Positions 30,476-41,031 of a stretch of 64,000 nucleotides of DNA are shown one piece after another (positions within the stretch are counted from its first letter, which is position 1; each line of letters begins with the position of its first letter). The stretch covers positions 1 through 64,000 of the forward strand of contig CANXME010000789.1 in assembly GCA_948144175.1 (NCBI GenBank), in the 5' to 3' direction. Made by a program: the position numbers and the translations under genes. This stretch comes from Closterium sp. NIES-65. Its lineage: Eukaryota > Streptophyta > Zygnematophyceae > Desmidiales > Closteriaceae. The notes beneath the pieces were generated by a model. It searched no databases. It was not told the DNA's origin and saw only the letters and a program-made list of their open reading frames with translations.

Positions 30476-31348
30476 TCAAGGGGTGAGCAAGTGAGGCAAG
30501 GTAGGCACAAGACCCAGCTGAGTACAGAAGCGCTGATGATCACAAGGCGCAAGTGCCTTGGTGAAGATATCAGCAGTGTTGGCCTCAGAGGCCACGTACG
30601 CAAGGCGAAGCTGACCACGCTGCTGTAGCTCACGAGCAAGGAAGTAGCGAAGAGCAATGTGCTTCGTTCTGTGCTCCAGTCTCTGCTCTCGACACAAGGC
30701 CAGCATGGCCTTGTTGTCTACGTACAGGACTGGAGGAGAACGAGGCGGCTCTCCGAGGTCAGTCAGCAGGTAGGTGAGCCAGCGAAGCTCCTGTGCAGCC
30801 ATGGCCCCGGCGTAGATCCCAGCCTCAAAACTGGAGCCGAGAACAGAAGACGAGCAGGTAGCCCGCCACGAAACAGAGCCGGAACCAAGGCTGAAGGTGT
30901 AACCCTGTGACGACAGTAGCAAGGAGACGCGTGACAGTAGGACTGGCAACACGAAAGAGTCCGACTCCGGGTCGGCAAGAGCAGGAAGAGAGGACTCAGG
31001 AGGAGAAGGCAAAGGGGCATGCAGAGGAGCAGTGGACGTACGTAGAGACATCCGGTGCGTGCCATGGACAGGAGGAGGACGCTGACGCGAACCACGACCA
31101 CTAGTGCGAGCAGGACGGACAGGCGACGCAGGGCGAGACGCAGGCTCACGACGCTCAGCAAGACCTCCAGTAGGACCAGCGTAGGGAGAAGGAGCAGGCA
31201 GTGGGGAGGTCGGCAGTAACTGTAACTGTAACAGGACAGGCTGTGGACACTCTAAGGGAGGAGGAGGACCAGTAGAAGGCGGGAGACCAAGAACCTGCTG
31301 AAGGAGCGGAACGAAGTACGGTCGAGGCCGCGCGGCGACTCCAGACAC
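30476..31348 (-). pseudogene. Pre-RT linker joined to RNase H in element H, RT deleted
   Basis: The frame reads from the pre-RT region (SPLPAPSPYAGPTGGLAERREPASRPASP) into SSQGYTFSLGSGSVSW of RNase H, with the join near 30,912. About 430 codons that contain all of RT are missing compared with N. The RNase H end is complete (SFEAGIYAGAMAAQEL, with the usual SCEAEIYA altered to SFEAGIYA, which loses the catalytic Glu). Confidence 0.85.
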
Positions 31349-31639
31349 AGCAGGGATAGCACCAATACCCCCAGCGGCAGCACCAGCGCCAGCAGCACCC
31401 CCAGTTCAAGTACCTCCAGCAGCACCAGTAGCACCCCCAGCAAGACCGCCTCCAGGACCGAAAGCAGTAGCCTCAGCGCCAACACCCTTAGCAGCTCCAG
31501 CTCCAGTCGTACCCGCAGGCCCAGCAGCTCCAGTACTCCCAGTACGAGCACCTCCGGGACCCGCGGCACCAGCACCCTCAGCAGCCGAAGAACCTCCAGC
31601 TCCAGCAGCACGCCTCCAGCGCCGGGCAAACTACTCGCG

Positions 31640-32645
31640 CAGCTCCTGTGGAGAGGGTGGCTCCCGCCGAGACGAAGCACCCGGAGAACCTCCAGGCCCA
31701 GCACCGCCAGACGCCACACGAGCAGGCCCAGCTCCCTCAGGCTCCACACCCCCAGGCTCAGCACCTCCAAGCGTAGCACCCCCAGGCTTAGCACCCCCAG
31801 GCTCAGCACCCTCAGTGGTAGCACCCCCAGGCTCAGCACCCCCAGGCTCAGCACCCCCACGCTCAGCACCCCCAGTAGTAGCACCCTCAGGCTCAGCACC
31901 CCCATGCGTAGCACCCATACGCTCAGCACCCCCAGAGTCAGCACCCCCAGGCTCAGCACCCTCAGCAGCACCAGAGTCACTAGTAACCTCGACAGGCTTG
32001 ACTGCGTCTACCTGGGACACACATGAAGGGGCAGGACCCTGAGGGGGGGGGGGGTCTACCTGGGGGGGACCTGGTACAAGGAAGAGCAGTGGCGGGGGGA
32101 GGGACGGAGTGCGGTAGGGGAAGAGACGGTAGTAGGGGACCGACTCGTCAAACGTGACGTCCTGGGAGGAAAGAACACGGCGAGAGGTGGGGTGGTAGAA
32201 CTGCCACCCTGGCGCGTCAGGGGGGAAGCCATGGAGAACGTAAGGAGCAGCGCGAGGGGACAGCTTGTCCGCAGACAAGTCGCGGACAAACGCCCGAGAT
32301 CCCCAGACACGGAACGCAGACGCATCGCCAACCTTCCCCGTCCACAGTAAAGCTGGGGAGGTCTCTGGCATGGAGACCCTGGGCTGAAGAATGATCTGAT
32401 GCGCCGCGTACCGAACTGCAAACGGCCACAGAAAATGGAGGGCAGCCGCATGCATCATGGACGTACGAGCGACATCCATGACCATGCCAATGCGGCGCTC
32501 AGCAATCCCATTTTGCTGTGGAGAGTCCGGAAGCGTGAAGGTCTGGCGGATGCCTCGTGCACGACAGTAGGCTCGCAGAAGGCCAGAGGAGAACTCTTCG
32601 CCTCTCTCAGAGTGCAGACGCAGAACAGGAAGTCTAACAGAGGCG
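31640..32645 (-). pseudogene. Integrase C-terminal half and linker of element H
   Basis: Right after the array the minus strand encodes LPVLRLHSERGEEFSS (second acidic residue), DSPQQNGIAERRIG (third) and the integrase C-terminal part to KLSPRAAPYVLHGFPPDAPGWQFYHP. A linker follows with AEPGGAEPGGATTEGAE units (31,740-31,960). The frame is continuous with the array read as Arg-Pro/Thr-Ser, not with the Gag-protease frame. Confidence 0.85.
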
Positions 32646-32646
32646 G

Positions 32647-34998
32647 AGGAAGGTGGACTTGGACATGGACGTGGACGTTGACGTGGACATGGACGTGGAC
32701 GTGGACGTGGACGTGGACATGGACGTGGACATAGACGTGGACGAGGACGTGGACATGGACGTGGACATGGACGTGGACTTGGACATGGACGTGGACGTTG
32801 ACGTGGACATGGACGTGGACGTGGACGTGGACGTGGACATGGACGTGGACATAGACGTGGACGAGGACGTGGACATGGACGTGGACATGGACGTGGACGT
32901 GGACGTGGACGTGGACGTGGACATGGACGTGGACGTGGACGTGGACGTGGACGTGGACGTGGACATGGACGTGGACGTGGACGTGGACGTGGACATGGAC
33001 GTGGACGTGGACGTGGACGTAGACATGGACGTGGACGTGGACGTGGACGTGGACGTAGACGTGGACGTAGACGTGGACGTGGACGTGGACGTAGACATGG
33101 ACGTGGACATGGACGTGGACTTGGACGTGGACGTGGACATGGACGTGGACGTGGACGTGGACGTGGACGTGGACGTGGACATGGACGTGGACATGGACAT
33201 GGACGTGGACGTGGACGTGGACGTGGACGTGGACGTGGACGTGGACATGGACGTGGACGTGGACGTGGACGTGGACGTGGACTTGGACGTGGACGTGGAC
33301 GTGGACGTGGACGTGGACGTGGACGTGGACCTGGACGTGGACGAGGACGTGGACATGGACGTGGACATGGACGTGGACGTGGACGTGGACGTGGACATGG
33401 ACGTGGACGTGGACGTGGACGTGGACGTGGACGTGGACGTGGACATGGACGTGGACGTGGACGTGGACGTGGACGTGGACATGGACGTGGACGTGGACGT
33501 GTGGACGTGGACGTGGACGTGGACGTGGACGTGGACGTGGACGTGGACGTGGACGTGGACATGGACGTGGAAATGGACGTGGACGTGGACATGGACGTAG
33601 ACATGGACGTGGACGTGGACGTGGACGTGGACGTGGACGTGGACGTGGACGTGGACGTAGACGTGGACGTGGACGTGGACATGGACGTGGACGTGGACGT
33701 GGACGTGGACGTGGACGTGGACGAGGACGTGGACGTGGACGTGGACGTAGAAATGGACGTGGACGTGGACGTGGACATGGACGTGGACGTGGACGTGGAC
33801 ATGGACGTGGACGTGGACGTGGACGTGGACGTGGACGTGGACGTGGACGTGGACGTGGACGAGGACGTGGACGTGGACGTGGACGTAGAAATGGACGTGG
33901 ACGTGGACGTGGACATGGACGTGGACGTGGACGTGGACATGGACGTGGACGTGGACGTGGACGTGGACGTGGACGAAGACGTGGACGTGGACATGGACGT
34001 GGACGTGGACGTGGACGTGGACGTGGACATGGACGTGGACGTGGACGTGGACGTGGACATCGACGTGGACATGGACGTGGACGTGGACATGGACGTGGAC
34101 GTGGACGTGGACGTGGACGGTGGAGGTGGACGTGGACGTGGACGTGGACGTGGACGTGGACATGGACGTGGACGTGGACGTGGACATGGACGTGGACGTG
34201 GACGTGGACGTGGACGTGGACGTGGACATGGACGTGGACATGGACGTGGACATGGACGTGGACGTGGACATGGACGTGGACGTGGACATGGACGTGGACG
34301 TGGACATGGACGTGGACGTGGACGTGGACGTGGACGTGGACATGGACGTGGACGTGGACGTGGACATGGACGTGGACATGGACGTGGACATGGACGTGGA
34401 CGTGGACGTGGACGTGGACGTGGACGTGGACGTGGACATAGACGTGGACTTGGACGTGGACGTGGAGATGGACGTGAACGTGGACATGGACGTGGACGTG
34501 GACGTGGACGTGGACATGGACGTGCACATGGACGTGGACGTGGACGTGGACGTGGACGTGGACGTGCACATGGACGTGGACGTGGACGTGGACGTGGACG
34601 TGGACGTGGACGTGGACGTGGACGTGGACATGGACGTGGACGTGGACGTAGAAATGGACGTGGACGTGGACGTAGAAATGGACGTGGACGTAGACGTGGA
34701 CATGGACATGGACGTAGACGTGGACGTGGACGTGGACGTGGACGTGGACGTGGACATGGATGTGGACATGGACATGGACGTGGACGTGGACGTGGACGTG
34801 GACATGGACGTGGACGTGGACGTGGACGTGGACATGGACGTAGAAGTGGACATGGACATGGACGTAGACGTGGACGTGGACATGGACGTTGACATGGACG
34901 TGGACATGGACGTGGACGTGGACGTGGACGTGGACATGGACGTGGACGTAGAAATGGACGTGGACGTAGACGTGGACATGGACATGGACGTAGACGTG
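32647..34998. repeat. Hexanucleotide array (GGACGT)n, about 2.35 kb
   Basis: About 390 units of GGACGT, with GGACAT the commonest variant and rarer GGACTT, AGACGT, GGACGA and GAAATG. There is a higher-order 120-bp repeat at the left end (the block beginning GACTTGGACATGG at about 32,654 and again at 32,774), and longer similar blocks near 33,713 and 33,850. The six-base register slips at about 33,500 (GTGTGG) and about 34,118 (CGGTGGAGG). Both strands are open in several frames (His-Val, Arg-Pro and Ser-Thr on minus; Asp-Val and Gly-Arg on plus), purely from the period. Confidence 0.97.
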
Positions 34999-36581
34999 GA
35001 GTGTGGTGCGGTCTCGAAAGAAGGAGCGAGAAGCCCCCGAGTCAAGGGTGAAGGTGTGGGAGGCCGAAGCCGACGCAGTACCTGAGGGAGCAGACACACT
35101 AGCACCTAGAGCAGCAGCCTCGCTAGCACCTAGAGCAGCAGCCTCACCAGTACCTAGAGCAGCAGTCTCAATGCCCGGGTCGGGCGGAAAACACCGGTAA
35201 CAGTCACCCTCATCAATAATAGTCACAGCATACATGGCAGCAAGAATAGCATCAAAGTCAAGGTCAAAGACAGCTACTCCCGCCCTAGAAAGCTCGCCCC
35301 AGCGTGGGATCTCAGTGGCCTCCGGGAACTGGTGACGCCAAGCGTCCGTCAGGCGGCCAAAGCAGCGCTGGGTGGAGTGCGCACCCCCGCACTGCTCACC
35401 TGCGCGGTCGCCGGTGCGTAGGACGTAGGTGCACGGACCAGTACCCCCACCTCGCTGGCGGGCAGCGTACCACTCACGGAGCTGCTGAGGGGGGGGGGAT
35501 GTCATGAGTGCGCTGCTGCTGCTGCTGCTGCTGGCGCTGACCACCACCGGAGCCGACCCTCTGCGCAGCGCCACCCCGACCAGCTCCACCTCCACCACCA
35601 CCGCCTCCTCCGGCGCCGCCACCTCCGCCACCTCCGCTCCCACCGCCACCGCCGCCGCCGCCTCCGCCTCCACTGCCGCCACCGACACCTCCACCCCCGC
35701 CACCACCCCCACCGCCACCCCCACCCCCTCCACTGCCTCCACCGCCTCCACCGCCTCCTCCACCGCCCCCGCTAGCTCCTCCAGCGCCCTTGCCCCCCTT
35801 GCCCTTGCCAAGGCGGCGTCTCCCGCTAGGGGTAGACGCCGCACCGGCCGACTCAAGCCCAACGAGGTCGGCCGCAGCAGCAGAGGCAACAGAGGGCAAA
35901 AGGGGGGAGGGGGAACACCCCTCAAAGATGGGGGTGCGAGGGTCACCACGAGAGGCTCCCACATCTACTATGCTCTTCTCTGCTGCTAGGAGGGCCTTCT
36001 CGAGGAGGTCAACGGTGAGAGTGGTGGGGCAAACTGAGAGGAAGTGGTCCGTGACTACGCGAAGGGAGTCAGGGAGCCGGGTGACTATGTAGTAGAGGGT
36101 GATGTACATGGGGGGGGGGGTTCTTGGCGCAGAACTCAGTAGGAAGCGCAGCGCGGTAGCGAGTGTCACTAGTGCGGAGGTGCGAAATGAGGTCAGCGAC
36201 TGTGGGAAAGGCAGCAAGGTCAGGGAAGAGGTACGGTAGCATGAGGCGGCTCAGTGCAGCAGTGGCAGGGGAGGATTAGCGTGCAACTACAGCGTCGTAC
36301 AAGGTCTGAGCACTCTTGTACTGACTAAAGTGCGCACGCTCAGAGGTAGGGAGGTGGCGACGCACAGCAATACGTGCATCAGCATCGCGTGTGGCCCACT
36401 GTGAGCAAACAGTGGCGTCGGCATCAGCAGCAGGGGCAGGAGAGGCACCAGAGGTGAGGTCAAAGAGGGAGAGACCATCCGCCCTATCGCACAGTAGGAA
36501 AAGCTGCAGGTCATCTACCCTGATGTCTAAGTCAATGGCCCGACCCTCAGCGTCAAAAGCGAGGACACTAGGGGTAGCCAT
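34999..36581 (-). pseudogene. Gag and protease start of element H
   Basis: The ATG at 36,579-36,581 starts MATPSVLAFDAEGR. A TAC-to-TAA change stops it after LYDAVVAR. The frame changes at a G9 run (36,111-36,119; poly-C in sense) in the NPPPMY segment. The part 36,217-35,474 has VRDHFLSVCPTTLTVDLLEKALLAAEKSI-like sequence and a Gly-rich tract. Then come QQLREWYAARQRGG, the motif C-x13-C-x3-H-x4-C, DAILAAMYAVT and the protease DSGASRSFFRDRTTL, which runs straight into the array in frame. Confidence 0.87.
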
Positions 36582-37506
36582 GACAGTAGTAGACTAGCAG
36601 CGCGAACAGTAGGGTAAGGGCAGTGCAGTGACAGAGGCGCTGCTCTTACCGGACAAGGCGGCTTGGGCGGCTCGGCGGCTCGGCAACTGGGCGGCTCGGC
36701 GGCTCGGTGACTAGGCGGCTCGGCGGCTCGGCTCGGGCGGCTCGGGTGCTCGGCGGCTCGGCTGCTGGGCGGCTCGACTGCTCGGCGGCTCGGCTGCTTG
36801 GTGGCTCGGCGGCTCGGCTGCTGGGCGGCTCGACTGCTCGGCGGCTTGGCTGCTAGGTGGCTCGGCGGCTCGGCTGCTGGGCGGCTCGGCGGCTTGGCGG
36901 CTCGGCTGCTGGGCGGCTCGGCGGCTCGGCTGCTGGGCGGCTCGGCTGCTCGGCGGCTCGGCTGCTGGGCGGCTGTGCCGCTAAGGAAGGCGGGGCCGCG
37001 AAGGGCGGCAGGGCCGCTGAAGTGAGCGGCGACGGGGCCGCAGAGGAGGCAGTGGGAGGGCCGCTGAAGGGGCGGCGTCGAGGCCGCTGCAGGGGTGGCG
37101 ACGTGGCCGCTGAAGAAGGCGGCGGGGCCACTGAAAGGGCGGCGACGGGCCGTAAGGGGAGGGCGGCGACGGGGCCGCTGTAAGGGCGGCGACGGGGCCG
37201 CTGTAAGGGCGGCGACGGGCCGTAAGGGGAGGGCGGCGACGGGGCCGCTGCAAGGGCAGCGACGGGGCCGGTGTAAGGGCGGCGACGGGGTCGCAGGTGA
37301 AAGGGCGGCGACGGGCCACAGGGGGAGGGCGGCGACGGGCCGCTGAGGGCGGTACGACGGGGCCGCAAAAGGGCGACGCGACGGGGCCGCTAGGGAAGGC
37401 GCGACCCTAAGCGCGCTTCGGGAAGGGGCGGGACACGCCCCGGGCAGGAAAGAAAAAATCGGTGGGCCCTAGGAACAGTTCCCACTAGGGAACCTGATCG
37501 ATACCA
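36582..37506 (-). other. GC-rich leader of element H with primer site
   Basis: Repeats of GGCTCGGCGGCT (plus strand, about 36,660-36,970) and GGCGGCGACGGGGCCG (about 37,030-37,340) fill it. The minus strand next to the LTR reads TGGTATCGATCAGGTTCC. The open frames are repeat artefacts. Confidence 0.75.
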
Positions 37507-37632
37507 TGAGAAAACAGAACGAGAATGAATTGACTAAGGGAAAGTTGGGTACAACTACAAACCCTAGAAAGTGGTACCCCATATGTGCTACCCCACTATA
37601 GCCTACAACAGCTATGTCATATAAATCTGACA
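37507..37632 (-). repeat. 5' LTR of element H
   Basis: 126 bp, matching 30147-30272. The outer flank is CCTTC. Confidence 0.93.
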
Positions 37633-38350
37633 CCTTCCCCATCCACAGCAGAGTGGGCGAGGTCTCCGGCAAGGAGACACGGGGCCAGAGGTTGAGCTGA
37701 TGCGCGGCGTACCGGACCGCAAACGGCCACAGAAAATGGGGGGCAGCCGCATGGATCATGGAGGTACGAGCGACCTCCATGACTAAGCCAATGCGGCGCT
37801 CAGCAACCCCATTCTGCTGCAGAGAGGTTGGAAGCGTGAACGTCTGGCGGATGCCGTGCTCCGCACAGAAGGCGGCCAAGAGGTCTGAGGAAAACTCACC
37901 ACCTCTGTCAGAGTGCAGACGCAGGACAGGAAAGTCCGACTGGAACCGCTCGCGGAGCTGGAGATGAACAGCGCGGATCCAGGGGATCAAAACATCAGGG
38001 ACCTCCCCCTTGCGCTGCAAGGGGAAGACCGTGGTGTAGCGCATGTAGTCGTCCACGACCAGCAGGAAGTACCGCTCGTGGCCCTGTCCACGAACGCGGG
38101 CTGGGCCCCACACGTCCAGGTGGAGAGTCTGGAGTAGAGCCTCTGTGGGAGAGAACGAGGAGGAGTGAGGAGCGGCGCGCTGCCGCCCCTCGACGCAAGG
38201 AATGCAGGGTGGCGCAGGCAAGGGAGGGAGGGCAGGCAGAGACCTGGGAAGGCCAAAGACCAGGAAGCGAGAGTGCATGCTACGAAGGCAAGGCAGGGAG
38301 GGGTGACCAAGGCGGTGGTGCCACAGGAGAGTGTCGTGCGACAGCCGGCG
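37633..38350 (-). pseudogene. Integrase core of element G
   Basis: The minus-strand frame holds LLWHHRLGHPS, CIPCVEGRQRAAPHSS, HLDVWGPARVRGQ, VVDDYMRYTTVFPL, LRLHSDRGGEFSS and TSLQQNGVAERRIG, so all three acidic residues are present. It stops at the H insertion after PTLLWMGKV. A frameshift near 38,345 separates it from the Gag-protease frame. Confidence 0.88.
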
Positions 38351-40223
38351 CGTACAGCTGGGGAGACAAAGGGGTGGAGCGCGACGTAGTGGTGAGGGTG
38401 TACATACTGGACCCAGGCGCACGTGTGAATGTGGCCAGGTGACGGCCGGTCCGGGAGCACGTGCAGATCGCCACACGCTGTCCTCCAGGAGTAAAGGTGT
38501 CAACCCAGTGATCCTGAAGGACGGCGTTGTCCACCAACTTCGTAGAGAACGAGGGGAGGTGGAGACCAGACAGCTCACTAGACGGGACCGCCGGACATGG
38601 AAGCACAGTGGAAGACCGTGCAAGCACTGGGCCCTTAGAGGGGTCAGCCAGTGAGACACGAACAGGTGCAGGGAGGGGAGTGACTGTGGTGCTGTCGCGA
38701 AAGAAACAGCGGGAAGCACCAGAGTCAAGTGTGAAGGTGTGCAAGGCCTGTCCGGACGCAGTACCAAGGGGAGTAGGATCACAAGCACCTAGTGCCACAG
38801 GCGCTATACCTGGGGCTATACTGGGGTCAGGCGGCACACACAAGTAGCAGTCACCCTCAGCACTAACAGTCAATGCATGCATGGCAGCAAGAATAGCCTC
38901 ATAGTGAAGATCAAAGATAGGTACATCACGCCTAAGCAGGTCTGCCCAGTTAAGGAACTCAGTAGCATCAGGAAACTTGATGCGCCAGGCATCGCTAAGC
39001 CGAGCGAAGTAGCGGTACTCAGTGTGAAACCCTGTGCAATGGCGACCAGCGCGGGGACCTGCGCGAATGATATAGGGGCAGCGACCAGGACCCCCAGACG
39101 CCCCACGCCCGGCATACCAGTCAAGAAGCTGCTGGGAAGTGGGGGTCTGGCGCTGACGCTGCTGCGGCTGCTGCTGCTGCTGCTGCTGCTGCCCCTGGCC
39201 ACCACTGGTGTCACCCAAGCCCCCACCACCGCTGCCACCACCACTCCCCCCTCCGCCACCACCGCCGCCGCCACCGCCACCACTCCCGGCACCACCACCG
39301 CCCCCACCACCACCACCACCGCCCCCACCACCACCTCCAACCCTACGACCACCCCCACCACCTCCACCTCCCCCGCCGCCTCCACCACCACCCCCTCCAC
39401 TGCCACGTCCGCCACCCCTGCCACCCTTGCCTCCCCTGGAGCCGCTGCGCTTCCCACTAGGAGCGGAAGAAGCTGCGACCTTCTCAGCACCAAGGGGGTC
39501 GACAGCAGCAGCTGCGGAGGCATAGGAGGGGGTAAGAGGGGAGGGGGAGCATCCCTCAAAGAGGGGAGAGAGAGGAGAACCACGAGCAGCACCTACAGCG
39601 ATGATGTTCTTCTCTGCTGCTAGGAGGTGCTTCTCGAAGTCGGCGACAGTGAGAGTGGTAGGGTCTAGGGCTAGGAAGTGGTCCCTGACGTAGCTAAGAG
39701 TGTCAGTGAGGCGGGTGACGAGGAAATAGAGAGTGAAGTACATCGGGGGGGGGGGGGGGGGGTTTGCGGCGCAGAACTCGGCTGGAAGGGCGGCACGAAA
39801 GCGAGTGTCACTAGTGCGAAGGTGAGAAATGAGGTCCTCAACAGTGGTAAACGAGGACAGGTTGGGGAACATGTATGGTAGCATGAGTCGACCTAGGGCT
39901 GCAATGGCCGGGGAGGAGTAGCGCGCAACTACAGCGTCGTACAGTGCCTTAGCAGTCTTGTGCTGGCTGAAATGCGCGCGCTCAGTGATCGGCAGATGGT
40001 TCCTAATAGCTAGGCGTGCACCAGCATCGCGAGTCTGCCACTGTGAGCGTTTGAGAGCTGTAGCGTCGGCAGCAGGAGCAACGGCAGTGCCAGACACGTA
40101 ATCGAACAGTGAGACGCCGTCTTTGGCATCGGTCAGAAGGAACAGTTGGAGATCGTCAAGCCACACAGCGAACTCTATCGGGCGACAGTTAGACTGAAAC
40201 GCGAGAACATTAAGTGTCGCCAT
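38280..40223 (-). CDS. Gag-protease of element G (about 645 aa)
   Basis: The ATG at 40,221-40,223 fits the Gag start of the other copies (MATLNVLAFQ). In order: N-terminal domain with WLDDLQLFL, LYDAVVARYSSPA, LISHLRTSDTRFRAALPAEFC; a poly-C run (18 C in sense, 39,746-39,763) that here keeps the frame as Pro; VRDHFLALDPTTLT; a Gly-rich tract of more than 100 residues; QQLLDWYAGRG; a cysteine motif whose last Cys is Tyr; DLHYEAILAAMHALT; the protease DSGASRCFF; and the protease end. The apparent frame starts 44 codons upstream in the leader. It reads out of frame into pre-integrase. Gag would form the particle. Confidence 0.82.
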   Translation of the reverse strand: MATLNVLAFQSNCRPIEFAVWLDDLQLFLLTDAKDGVSLFDYVSGTAVAPAADATALKRSQWQTRDAGARLAIRNHLPITERAHFSQHKTAKALYDAVVARYSSPAIAALGRLMLPYMFPNLSSFTTVEDLISHLRTSDTRFRAALPAEFCAANPPPPPPMYFTLYFLVTRLTDTLSYVRDHFLALDPTTLTVADFEKHLLAAEKNIIAVGAARGSPLSPLFEGCSPSPLTPSYASAAAAVDPLGAEKVAASSAPSGKRSGSRGGKGGRGGGRGSGGGGGGGGGGGGGGGGGRRVGGGGGGGGGGGGGGGGAGSGGGGGGGGGGGGSGGGSGGGGLGDTSGGQGQQQQQQQQPQQRQRQTPTSQQLLDWYAGRGASGGPGRCPYIIRAGPRAGRHCTGFHTEYRYFARLSDAWRIKFPDATEFLNWADLLRRDVPIFDLHYEAILAAMHALTVSAEGDCYLCVPPDPSIAPGIAPVALGACDPTPLGTASGQALHTFTLDSGASRCFFRDSTTVTPLPAPVRVSLADPSKGPVLARSSTVLPCPAVPSSELSGLHLPSFSTKLVDNAVLQDHWVDTFTPGGQRVAICTCSRTGRHLATFTRAPGSSMYTLTTTSRSTPLSPQLYAPAVARHSPVAPPPWSPLPALPS

Positions 40224-40895
40224 AATCGCACCGTAGGTAAAGCCAGTAGGCAAAGGCAGTAGGGAGCAAGCAGTAGGCAGCAGGCAAAGGCAAAGGCAGC
40301 AGGCAGCAGACAGAAGCAAAGGCAGTAGGCAGCAGGCTGCAGTGGCGGCGCACAAGCTGCAGGGGCGGCGCGCAAGGCAGCAGTGGGCCGAGTGCGGGCT
40401 CCTGAGGCGGCTCGCGAGGCAGCAGGGGGCCGCTCACGAGCTCCTACAGCGGCGCGCGAGACAGCAGCGCGCCGCGCGCGCTCCTTAGGCGGCTGCCGGG
40501 GCAGGAGCGGGCTGCGCGGGCGGCAGACGTAGCGCGCGGGGCAGCAGCAGACTGCGCGGGCGGCAGAGGCGACGCGCGGGGCGGCAGCGGGCTGCGGACG
40601 AGCGACAGACGCGACGCGCAGGGCAGCAGCGGGGTGCGCGGGCGGCGGACGCGGCGAGCGGGGCCTAAGCGGGCTGCGCGGGCTGCTGACGTGGCGCGCG
40701 GGGCCAAAAACGGGCTACGCGGGCTGCTTATGTGGCGCGCACTAAAGAAAAAATAGTACGCGCGCTCGCAGCTGAGGCGCGCGCGGGCAGCATGCAAGGC
40801 AGACAGGCAGGCAAGGTCGTAGGTGAGATCATGCGGTAACCGGTGGGCCCTGATCTTAGAACCGGGGTCCTAAAGACCTACTGCTCTAGGTACCA
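40224..40895 (-). other. GC-rich leader of element G with primer site
   Basis: It contains CAGTAGGCAGCAGGC-type repeats near gag, then GGGGCAGCAGCGGGCTGCGCGGGCGGC-like repeats broken into shorter variants. The minus strand next to the LTR reads TGGTACCTAGAGCAG. No gene is supported. Confidence 0.65.
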
Positions 40896-41031
40896 TCTTA
40901 GAACTTAGGCATGAAAAGCATAGGAGGTTAGGTCAAGGTTGGGGTACAAAACTAGAGTGTCGAGAGAATTTCTGTACCCCCTAAGGCTAGCCCCAATATA
41001 GCATAGATAACAACATTCATATGTTTTGACA
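40896..41031 (-). repeat. 5' LTR of element G
   Basis: About 136 bp. On the minus strand it starts TGTCAAAACATATGAATG and ends CTAAGA (terminal CA lost) before the primer site. It is a family of its own in this window. The outer flank is GTTTG. Confidence 0.75.

Larger units (their letters stand above)
30147..37632 (-). mobile_element. Copia element H with target duplication CCTTC and a 2.35-kb hexamer array
   Basis: Two 126-bp LTRs (6 mismatches by eye) are flanked by CCTTC at 30142-30146 and 37633-37637. The interrupted gene is the integrase of G. H has a primer site (minus strand TGGTATCGATCAGGTTCC), a GC-rich leader, Gag, the protease start, then the array instead of about 290 residues of protease and integrase, then the integrase end, the linker, and RNase H with RT deleted. 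It is doubly defective. Confidence 0.93.
28647..41031 (-). mobile_element. Copia element G, split by H, 3' end missing
   Basis: The parts 28647-30146 (pre-RT region, linker, integrase end) and 37633-41031 (integrase, protease, Gag, leader, 5' LTR) rejoin across H at CCTTC. At 28,646 G is cut by the LTR of D in the segment before RT, so G's RT, RNase H and 3' LTR are not next to it. Its LTR differs from that of C, so C is not simply G's missing half. Its Gag is the longest and best preserved here. Confidence 0.85.

Noticed and set aside
32647..34998. CRISPR-like array
   Set aside because: The repeat is continuous without unique spacers and lies inside a eukaryotic retrotransposon.
32455..35964. 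Open frames of up to 1,169 residues with His-Val, Arg-Pro, Ser-Thr, Asp-Val and Gly-Arg repeats on both strands
   Set aside because: They are the reading of one 6-bp DNA repeat in different frames. Only the Gag-protease part at the right end and the integrase part at the left end are real sequence of element H.
36798..37368. Frames rich in Gly/Ala/Arg/Pro on both strands in the H leader
   Set aside because: Repeat artefacts between the H primer site and gag.
11105..41031. C and G as the two halves of one element split by D
   Set aside because: Their LTRs (11105-11228 and 40896-41031) are clearly different families, and about 190 residues would be missing between the halves. Kept as separate elements.
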